A stretch of DNA of 12,187 nt from Gammaproteobacteria bacterium (GTDB lineage Bacteria > Pseudomonadota > Gammaproteobacteria > Enterobacterales > Alteromonadaceae). This document shows, one piece after another, positions 6,860 through 12,187 of this stretch. Below the pieces are notes generated by a model, which saw only the letters and a list, made by a program, of their open reading frames with translations, was not told the DNA's origin and did no database searches. Position 1 is the first letter of the stretch; each line of letters opens with the position of its first letter. The stretch is from assembly GCA_023380515.1 (NCBI GenBank), contig JAMCRH010000112.1, positions 2,027 through 14,213 of the forward strand, read 5' to 3'. Position numbers and translations under genes: made by a program.

Positions 6860-8101
6860 TCACCTTTTTCCACCCGACCTTGTGCGGCTGCTAAGCGAAC
6901 AAAAACATCGGCTTGATTCCCGATGATTAGCTGCTAAGCGAACAAAAACATCGGCTTGAGCCACAGACGTAAGCATGGCTGAGCCTTGTGGACCGGTACT
7001 AAACACCTTGGTTTCACCATCCTGCTGCCGTAACCACCCACGTTGAAAATCGGCGCGGCCTGGACGCTTTTTCAATGCTTCACCGGTTTTTAAATACAGA
7101 CGTTGCCGAGGCTTCCAAAATTCACCTTGAAGGGTAGCTAGCGCTGGCAATGCCAGTTGATCAAAGGTGACGAGAGCCGACACTGGGTTTCCTGGTAGGC
7201 CAAAGAAATAAGCAGTGTTGACCTTACCAAAAGCAAAGGGCTTGCCAGGCTTCATTGCTACTTTCCAAAAGCCGACAGAGCCGTAGCTGTCGAGAACTTG
7301 TTTGGTAAAGTCGAAGTCGCCAACTGAAACGCCGCCACTGCACACTATCGCGTCTGCTAAATGACTTGCTTTTTCGAAGGTGTGCGCAATGGTGTCGTAA
7401 TCATCGGGAATCAAGCCCAGATTAATCACCTCATATCCTGCTCGCTCCAGCAGTGCTTGCAGCGCATACCTATTGCTGTCGTATAGTTGGCCCTCTTGCA
7501 ATGCTTTACCTGGAGCAACGAGTTCGTCACCGGTAGAAAATAGTACGACTTTGAGTCTTCGCCTCACCTTCACTGTGGCGTAGCCAAAAGATGCGATTAG
7601 ACCGATATCAACGGGATTAAATCGGCGCCCGGGTTCGTATACGGTCTGCCCAGCAGATAGCTCCTCCCCCTGCCGTCGGATATTAGACCCCGGCGCTAAT
7701 GGTTCGAGTAGGGTAACGGTATTAGCGTCGTCAAGGTTAATCTGCTCCTGTGCAATCACCGTATCAACGCAGGAAGGAACTTGAGCTCCAGTTAAGATGC
7801 GGATACATTGCCCAGCGGCTAAATTGCCTTGAAATGGATGCCCGGCCTGAGATACCCCAGCGATTTTAAGGGTCACGGGACCGCCATGCTCCGGGAGGCT
7901 AGAGCTCAAGTATGCGTAGCCGTCCATCGCTGAGTTGGTGTAGCCTGGAATGTCAGTGCTGGCTTGAATAGGCTCCGCGCTCACGCGATCAACGAGTGCA
8001 GCGAGTGGTACGGCTTCAATTTCTGTTATCGGAGTTATGCTGGCTTGCATTCGGGCAATAGCGTCTGCCACACTGATCATTGTACTGCTTGATGCTGACA
8101 T
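6860..8101 (-). CDS. moeA: Molybdopterin molybdenumtransferase MoeA, C-terminus frameshifted
   Basis: MoeA inserts molybdate into adenylylated molybdopterin. The 413-residue product has the family motifs STDIPGYTNSAMDGYA at 48-63, RQGEEL at 143-148, STGDEL at 189-194, the molybdopterin-binding SGGVSVGDFD at 255-264, and GLPGNPVSA at 301-309. The last 22 residues (from Asn392, NHRESSRCF...) are foreign to the family: a 43-bp insertion shifts the frame. Removing it restores an in-frame ending AQGRVEKGEWVEVEIIGAPLR that stops at 6820-6822, giving a 412-residue protein with a normal domain IV. ATG 8101 is one base after the narL stop, with GGAGG inside the narL end, so translation is probably coupled to narL. 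A downstream Met8 is an alternative start. Whether the altered tail keeps activity cannot be seen from sequence. Confidence 0.95.
   Translation of the reverse strand: MSASSSTMISVADAIARMQASITPITEIEAVPLAALVDRVSAEPIQASTDIPGYTNSAMDGYAYLSSSLPEHGGPVTLKIAGVSQAGHPFQGNLAAGQCIRILTGAQVPSCVDTVIAQEQINLDDANTVTLLEPLAPGSNIRRQGEELSAGQTVYEPGRRFNPVDIGLIASFGYATVKVRRRLKVVLFSTGDELVAPGKALQEGQLYDSNRYALQALLERAGYEVINLGLIPDDYDTIAHTFEKASHLADAIVCSGGVSVGDFDFTKQVLDSYGSVGFWKVAMKPGKPFAFGKVNTAYFFGLPGNPVSALVTFDQLALPALATLQGEFWKPRQRLYLKTGEALKKRPGRADFQRGWLRQQDGETKVFSTGPQGSAMLTSVAQADVFVRLAANHRESSRCFCSLSSRTRSGGKR
6887..6959. repeat. 30-bp direct repeat with 13-bp filler in moeA
   Basis: Copies at 6887-6916 and 6930-6959 are identical over 30 bases (starting GCTGCTAAGCGAAC) and are separated by 13 bases. 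The period of 43 is not a multiple of three and causes the moeA frameshift. Both copies encode the same AQADVFVRLA segment of MoeA in different frames. The 13 filler bases are not part of the repeat, so this is not a simple slippage duplication. Confidence 0.97.
6910..6929 (-). repeat. 20-base inverted copy of 7398-7417
   Basis: The 20 bases 6910-6929 (GGCTTGATTCCCGATGATTA) are the exact reverse complement of 7398-7417, elsewhere in moeA. They supply all 13 filler bases between the direct repeats plus 7 bases (GGCTTGA) shared with the resident sequence. Flanking bases on both sides do not match. This identifies the filler as templated from the opposite strand about 490 bp away. Confidence 0.93.
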
Positions 8102-8102
8102 C

Positions 8103-8747
8103 TTAGCCTCCCTTCTGATTGACCATCCACACTGCGGCTTCTACGCGTGAGCGAAGACCAAGCTTTTTTAGGAGATGCTTTACATGTACTTTCACGGTGC
8201 CATCAGAAATGTCGAGTTCACGAGCAATCACCTTGTTACTCATGCCTTTCGCTATCAAGCTTAAAATTTCGTATTCACGATTGGTTAGGCTATTTAAGTT
8301 CGCTTGGTCTCTGGAAACGGGTTTGCGAATTGCGGAGGCGAGTACTTCGGTAACGCTTTCGCTTAATACCATTTTGCCGGTTAGGGCTTTCTTGACTTGC
8401 ACAAGCAATTGCTCTGGATCCATGTCTTTCAGCAAATAGCCATTTGCGCCACCGCTGATGGCCTGCACGACATCTTCATCGGCGTCTGAAACAGTAAGCA
8501 TAACGATAGTCGATTGCACTCCAGCAGCGCGCAGCCCCCGCAATGTTTCAAGACCATCCATTCCTTGCATATTCAGATCGAGCATAATGAAGTCGGGGTT
8601 CACTTCTTTTGCGACCTCAATGGCCTCTGCACCATTATTCACTTCACACACCACTTCGAGATCATCCTCTAACTCGAGTAGTTGACGAAGACCTTTAATG
8701 AGTAATGGATGATCGTCCACCAACATTATCCGTGATTTCTCAGACAT
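8103..8747 (-). CDS. narL: Nitrate/nitrite response regulator NarL
   Basis: NarL is the DNA-binding partner of the NarX sensor and controls nitrate respiration genes. The 214-residue protein has a receiver domain with the acidic pair Asp11/Asp12, phospho-acceptor Asp57 (IMLDLNM), Thr85 and Lys107. Its LuxR-type HTH spans about 150-212, with LTNREYEILSLIAKGMSNKVIARELDI in two parts and TVKVHVKHLLKKLGLRSRVEAAVW, nearly identical to E. coli NarL over the DNA-reading helix. GGAGGG lies just before the ATG. It is followed one base later by moeA. Unlike the usual narXL arrangement, narX ends 235 bases upstream, with a NarL-type site in between. NarP is a possible alternative name, but narX nearby favours NarL. 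Confidence 0.95.
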   Translation of the reverse strand: MSEKSRIMLVDDHPLLIKGLRQLLELEDDLEVVCEVNNGAEAIEVAKEVNPDFIMLDLNMQGMDGLETLRGLRAAGVQSTIVMLTVSDADEDVVQAISGGANGYLLKDMDPEQLLVQVKKALTGKMVLSESVTEVLASAIRKPVSRDQANLNSLTNREYEILSLIAKGMSNKVIARELDISDGTVKVHVKHLLKKLGLRSRVEAAVWMVNQKGG

Positions 8748-8828
8748 GAACCCTCCTGCGATCGTTTGCTATATTTACGATGCTTGTTAAGACGAGGCGA
8801 TGATACCGAATAACCACATAAATAACGA

Positions 8829-8840
8829 ATGAGTACCTCT
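8829..8840. promoter_or_regulatory. Two overlapping NarL heptamer matches
   Basis: ATGAGTA (8829-8835; TACTCAT on the minus strand) and TACCTCT (8834-8840, plus strand) each match TACYYMT fully and share two bases. They lie about 85 bases upstream of narL. A heptamer this degenerate occurs often by chance, so only the clustering near a NarL gene gives it weight. Confidence 0.35.
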
Positions 8841-8921
8841 TCAGTAGCTCTAGCTTTCAACGGGTTATTTTATCTTAATGTATTGTTTTTTAGTCATTTA
8901 TTATGTTCTAGTTATTAATGA

Positions 8922-8937
8922 TACCCACTAGTGAGTA
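8922..8937. promoter_or_regulatory. NarL-type 7-2-7 binding site upstream of narL-moeA
   Basis: TACCCACTAGTGAGTA is an inverted pair of heptamers (TACCCAC and TACTCAC) separated by TA, the 7-2-7 arrangement known for NarL/NarP sites (TACYYMT, two bases, AKRRGTA). Only the innermost base of each heptamer departs from the E. coli consensus. The site upstream of narG carries the same innermost C/G pair. Its position 175 bases upstream of the narL start suggests control of narL-moeA. Confidence 0.75.
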
Positions 8938-8982
8938 CCTACATCGCTATTGCTCTGCTGCAAAAACCGGCTCCAACTGCTT

Positions 8983-10806
8983 TTAAGATGCTTCCTTTTT
9001 ATCGGTTTTGAAGAGGTACTCAGGGGCAAAGGAGAAATACACACCAGTTCCACCTTGAGTTAAGGGTTGAACGTGCAGAACGCCCCCAAGGTGTCGGCTA
9101 CGCTCTTGCATGATGGCTAATCCATAATGATTAAGTTTCTCTGCTTTATCGGGAATGCCGATGCCATTGTCCTCAAGGGTAAGGTGAATCGAATCGTTTT
9201 CTTGTTCAATTCTGATATGAAGCTCGGTGCCTTGACTATGGTTGATCGCATTCTGTGCCGCTTCGCGAATAATTTGCAGCAGATGAACTTCTTCATGGGG
9301 GGCGAGAGGTATGTCTTGCACGTCATAATGCAACTTTATGATCATCTCCGAGCGCTCTTCAAGTTGCTGTACTGTAGTCAACAACGCGTTTTTTAAACCT
9401 CCACCGTCGACTTTTAAGCGGAATGTGGTGAGGAGTTCACGTAATTGCCGATAGGCAGAATTGAGTCCTTCCTTAAGCTCTAGGGTGACATCATGAATAA
9501 GCTCGGGTTTGTTCTGCTCAGTTGCTTTACTTAAGCGAACTACCTGAATTTTGAGATACGACAGTGCTTGTGCGAGGGAGTCATGAAGTTCTCGAGCAAT
9601 AACGGTGCGTTCCTTCATCAGCGCCAAGCGTCGCACATTTTCCTCTTCCGATTTTAAATTAAGTGCTAAAGACAGTTGTTCAGCGACTGAGCGTAGCAGT
9701 TGCTGTTGCCAGTCAGACAGCTGTTCGCTAGGCGCGCAACGAGCCGTCAAGACGCCATAACTTTTCTGGTCTCGAGATAATGGATACCGATAAATATGCT
9801 GTTCATTTTCAAAACTGATGCAGTTTTCTGGTGTAACGCAATCCGCGCAGTTATTACTGACACAGTTTTCACTATTCATGTCTTCCGGTTGCAGCTGCAA
9901 GTAGGGGCGTTTGCCTTCTTCCGTGAGCAAGCACAGTTCAATATCGCGCACGTCCAGTAAGCCCCGTAAGCGTTCTACAATGTCATTGTAATCATGGTAG
10001 GCGAGGGACTTTTCGTTAATATCACGAGAAATATCATACAGCAGCTGAAGGGTTTTGTGGCCATGCTTCAATTGCTGTGTCTGGTGGTCAACGCGCTTCT
10101 CTAAATCTCCGTACATGCCACTGATAGTGTCGCTCATTTTGTTTAAGGTTTTACCCAAAATGCCAATTTCATCACTGCGCTCAAAATAGGTGCGTGCGGT
10201 GAAGTCGCCTTGTGAAAGTTGTCGGGCTTGCTGAGTGAGTGCATGTAAGGGCTCTTCGAATCGGGTCTTGAGCCAATACAATATCAGGCCCGTTAGCAAC
10301 AAGGTCAGTAGCAATGACGCAATCACCACAATGCGTAATAAATGAAGTTTATCCGTTGCCCGAGCCTCGAGTTCCATCACAAATTGGTCAATGAGTTGAA
10401 CCAGGCTATCGGCACTCTGTTCAAGCTGCGTAATATCGGTATTTTCATTGAAAAGTTCGCTACGAAACGTGCGCCACTGCCCATGTGCTCGCTGAAAAGA
10501 CGCACCGGTGCCATTTTCACTCAAGCGAAAACGATAGAATTTATCATCTTGCCATAACGCGTCAATGTCATCGGCGAGGCTGAGGCGAGCATGAAAATTG
10601 GTCTCTGCAAGGCTGCTGAGCGTCACTTTATAGGTCAGCATACGCAGTGTTCCCGCCTTATTGATAATCTGCGGGTCTTCTTTTGCATAGTCGGAAATCA
10701 AGTAAGCCGACATCATGCTCACGAAGCCTAAACCAAGAATGAGCGAGAGGGTTAAGATCAATTTTCCAAATAATGACAAATTCGTTTTTGTGCGTTTTCC
10801 CGTCAC
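8983..10806 (-). CDS. narX: Nitrate/nitrite sensor histidine kinase NarX
   Basis: NarX senses periplasmic nitrate/nitrite and phosphorylates NarL. In the 607-residue protein (E. coli 598) I see a membrane helix at about 14-36, the nitrate-binding P-box INKAGTLRM at 48-56, a periplasmic helical domain, and a second membrane helix at about 158-178. A HAMP linker follows to about 231, then a central GAF-like module containing a cysteine cluster (Cys315, Cys320, Cys323, Cys329). The HisKA_3 dimerisation segment carries phospho-acceptor His408 (ARELHDSLAQ), and the ATPase domain has EAAQNAINH at 515-523 and DNGIGIP at 546-552. The start is GTG at 10806, with AAGGA about 11 bases upstream. It is divergent from narG. 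NarQ is the alternative, but the P-box and narL neighbour favour NarX. Confidence 0.94.
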   Translation of the reverse strand: MTGKRTKTNLSLFGKLILTLSLILGLGFVSMMSAYLISDYAKEDPQIINKAGTLRMLTYKVTLSSLAETNFHARLSLADDIDALWQDDKFYRFRLSENGTGASFQRAHGQWRTFRSELFNENTDITQLEQSADSLVQLIDQFVMELEARATDKLHLLRIVVIASLLLTLLLTGLILYWLKTRFEEPLHALTQQARQLSQGDFTARTYFERSDEIGILGKTLNKMSDTISGMYGDLEKRVDHQTQQLKHGHKTLQLLYDISRDINEKSLAYHDYNDIVERLRGLLDVRDIELCLLTEEGKRPYLQLQPEDMNSENCVSNNCADCVTPENCISFENEQHIYRYPLSRDQKSYGVLTARCAPSEQLSDWQQQLLRSVAEQLSLALNLKSEEENVRRLALMKERTVIARELHDSLAQALSYLKIQVVRLSKATEQNKPELIHDVTLELKEGLNSAYRQLRELLTTFRLKVDGGGLKNALLTTVQQLEERSEMIIKLHYDVQDIPLAPHEEVHLLQIIREAAQNAINHSQGTELHIRIEQENDSIHLTLEDNGIGIPDKAEKLNHYGLAIMQERSRHLGGVLHVQPLTQGGTGVYFSFAPEYLFKTDKKEAS

Positions 10807-10894
10807 TTAAAACAGTCCTTTTTTGCCAGAGCGAGGTGCTTGCTGAATTCTATTATTATAGAGCTTAAAATAAGGGCTACCTCTTTTAACTTTG

Positions 10895-10923
10895 AGTATT
10901 GATTCAGACCTTTTTAATGTCAA
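10895..10923 (-). promoter_or_regulatory. Candidate narX promoter
   Basis: On the minus strand a perfect TTGACA (10923-10918) is followed after 17 bases by AATACT (10900-10895), four of six to TATAAT. It would give a leader of about 80 bases before the GTG start at 10806. A second TATAAT-like element closer to narX lacks a matching -35. Confidence 0.5.
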
Positions 10924-10976
10924 ATACGTTTTTATTTTAAGCATTAAAAACAATAGCTTAGATTAATTTCGCGGGG

Positions 10977-10992
10977 TACTCCCTAGTGGGTA
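10977..10992. promoter_or_regulatory. NarL-type 7-2-7 binding site upstream of narG
   Basis: TACTCCCTAGTGGGTA is an inverted 7-2-7 heptamer pair around TA, centred about 144 bases upstream of the narG ATG. Read on the minus strand with flanks it is ATACCCACTAGGGAGTACC, differing at one position in 19 from the site in the narX-narL gap. This near identity in two places next to NarL-regulated genes is the main support. E. coli narG also has a far-upstream NarL site, so activation of narG is the likely role. Confidence 0.8.
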
Positions 10993-11128
10993 TTCTTGCC
11001 TTGTCTGCTAAAAGACCTCCTATTTCGTGTGGGCTCAATATCGCGCATAGTTCACCCATGTTCTATTCGTTCGCTGCCAAACCAACCTTTTTGAGATATG
11101 CAGTGAACAAACACCGGGGAGTTACACG

Positions 11129-12187
11129 ATGAGTCATTTACTCGACAAGTTACGCTATTTTACCTCACATCGAGAAAAATTCTCAGAGGGACATGGCGTA
11201 ACGACGGAAGAAAACCGTGCTTGGGAACAAGGGTACCGGCAGCGGTGGCAGCACGACAAGGTGGTGCGTTCTACGCATGGTGTCAACTGTACCGGCTCGT
11301 GCAGCTGGAAAATCTATGTGAAAGACGGCTTGGTTACTTGGGAAACACAACAAACCGATTACCCGCGCACTCGACCTGACTTACCGAATCATGAGCCCCG
11401 CGGCTGTCCTCGTGGCGCAAGTTACTCTTGGTATATTTACAGTGCCAACCGACTAAAGTATCCGAAAATTCGTGGGCAACTCATGAAGCTATGGCGTGAA
11501 GCGAAAGCGCAACATAGCGACCCCGTGAAGGCATGGGAATCGATTGTCAGCGAACTTTTCAATGAAAAAAGTTACAAAGAACGCCGTGGCTTAGGTGGTT
11601 TTGTTCGTGCCTCGTGGCAAGAAGTGAATGAACTCATCGCCGCCTCAAACGTGTACACCGCGAAAACCTTTGGCCCCGATCGTATTACCGGCTTCTCTCC
11701 CATTCCGGCCATGTCTATGGTGTCTTATGCTGCAGGGGCGCGTTATCTATCACTTATTGGCGGTAACTGTTTAAGTTTCTATGATTGGTATTGTGACTTA
11801 CCACCTGCTTCTCCTCAGGTGTGGGGCGAGCAAACGGATGTACCGGAATCGGCGGATTGGTATAACTCCAACTACATCATTGTTTGGGGTTCGAACGTGC
11901 CACAAACGCGTACGCCTGATGCTCACTTCCTCACGGAAGTGCGTTATAAAGGGACGAAAACCTGCGTTATTACGTCCGATTATTCAGAAGCATCGAAGTT
12001 CGGTGATACTTGGCTGTCTCCCCGCCAAGGTACCGATGCTGCACTCGCCATGGCTTTTGGTCACGTTATTCTCAAAGAATTCTATGTGAACCAGCCTAGC
12101 CAATACTTCAATGATTATGTGCGTCGATACACTGACATGCCGATGCTGGTCATGTTGGAAAGTAATGGCAAACACCTAACGCAAGGA
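11129..12187 (+). CDS. narG: Respiratory nitrate reductase alpha subunit NarG (5' part)
   Basis: NarG is the catalytic bis-MGD subunit of membrane-bound nitrate reductase, reducing nitrate to nitrite on the cytoplasmic side. The frame is open from ATG 11129 to the window end, 353 codons of roughly 1250. The FS0 cluster ligands are present: His50, Cys54, Cys58 and Cys93 (HGVNCTGSC and EPRGCPRGAS), equal to E. coli His49, Cys53, Cys57 and Cys92 after Met removal. The Mo ligand Asp is Asp223 (FYDWYCDLPPASP). The His in place of the first Cys of FS0 is diagnostic for NarG over periplasmic Nap. No cleaved signal peptide is seen, as expected. GGGGAG lies 7 bases before the ATG. It is divergent from narX and is probably followed by narHJI beyond the window. 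Confidence 0.98.
   Translation, partial: MSHLLDKLRYFTSHREKFSEGHGVTTEENRAWEQGYRQRWQHDKVVRSTHGVNCTGSCSWKIYVKDGLVTWETQQTDYPRTRPDLPNHEPRGCPRGASYSWYIYSANRLKYPKIRGQLMKLWREAKAQHSDPVKAWESIVSELFNEKSYKERRGLGGFVRASWQEVNELIAASNVYTAKTFGPDRITGFSPIPAMSMVSYAAGARYLSLIGGNCLSFYDWYCDLPPASPQVWGEQTDVPESADWYNSNYIIVWGSNVPQTRTPDAHFLTEVRYKGTKTCVITSDYSEASKFGDTWLSPRQGTDAALAMAFGHVILKEFYVNQPSQYFNDYVRRYTDMPMLVMLESNGKHLTQG

Larger units (their letters stand above)
8748..8982. other. narX-narL intergenic region, regulatory, no gene
   Basis: These 235 bases separate two genes that usually form one operon. No ORF or RNA gene is apparent and the region is AT-rich. It holds a 7-2-7 NarL-type palindrome at 8922-8937 and two overlapping TACYYMT heptamers at 8829-8840. 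A minus-strand -10-like CATAAT (8905-8900) lies 27 bases centre to centre from the palindrome, without a good -35, as expected for an activator-dependent narL-moeA promoter. This promoter call is tentative. Confidence 0.5.
10807..11128. other. narX-narG divergent regulatory region
   Basis: This 322-base stretch holds no gene. It contains a sigma70-like promoter for narX at 10895-10923, a NarL-type palindrome at 10977-10992, and a lone heptamer TACCTCT at 10878-10884. I searched for an FNR site (TTGAT-N4-ATCAA), which E. coli narG requires, and saw no convincing match. No narG promoter hexamers are good enough to name, consistent with an activated promoter. The narG ribosome site GGGGAG is at 11116-11121. 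Confidence 0.6.

Noticed and set aside
8985..8995. NsrR half-site-like AAGATGCTTCC
   Set aside because: It lies in the last codons of narX, has no mirrored partner and no promoter nearby; likely chance.
9127..9396. Plus-strand ORF inside narX and similar antisense frames elsewhere
   Set aside because: They are shadows of strongly conserved genes on the other strand, with no ribosome site or recognisable protein features.
10891..10908. FNR-like TTGAGTATTGATTC in the narX-narG region
   Set aside because: The right half does not match ATCAA at any position; the resemblance is only in the first TTGA, and it overlaps the narX -10.

Overview
The window comes from a gammaproteobacterium, probably a marine Alteromonadales-type organism (genus not resolvable by eye). 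It is a compact locus for molybdenum cofactor (Moco) synthesis, molybdate uptake and respiratory nitrate reduction. All proteins read as normal gammaproteobacterial homologues, coding density is high, and no insertion sequences, tRNAs, rRNAs or CRISPR arrays were seen.

Layout: (1) 1-5643, plus strand, is one tightly packed run moaA(broken)-mobA-moaB-moaC-moaD-moaE-modA-modB-modC, with mostly overlapping or near-abutting genes. It makes molybdopterin and MGD, and builds the molybdate ABC importer. (2) 5671-6793 holds nsrR (minus), divergent from a two-gene plus-strand unit: a 73-residue membrane protein and a YbaN/DUF454 protein. The divergent region has a near-consensus sigma70 promoter whose -10 is covered by a good NsrR-type palindrome, so this pair is probably induced by nitric oxide. 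(3) 6820-10806, minus strand, holds narX, narL and moeA. narL and moeA are one base apart, while narX and narL are separated by 235 bp containing a NarL-type site. (4) 11129-12187, plus strand, is the first 353 codons of narG, divergent from narX across a 322-bp region with a second, almost identical NarL-type site.

The parts fit together. NarX senses nitrate/nitrite, NarL binds the two sites, NarG is the molybdoenzyme, Moa/Mob/Moe proteins make its bis-MGD cofactor, ModABC supplies molybdate, and NsrR guards against NO formed during nitrate respiration.

The most unusual signal is structural. Bases 1-97 are an exact reverse complement of 924-1020 (start of mobA) and are joined directly to the middle of moaA, removing the radical-SAM N-terminus. 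Separately, the 3' end of moeA carries a 43-bp insertion made of a 30-bp direct repeat plus a segment copied in inverted orientation from about 490 bp away in the same gene, which frameshifts the last 22 codons. Both look like template-switch (fold-back) events with microhomology. Amplification or assembly chimeras are the first explanation to exclude; real template-switch mutations are the alternative. I did not find a clearly new multi-gene system; the NsrR-controlled small membrane protein/YbaN pair is the closest candidate for undescribed biology.
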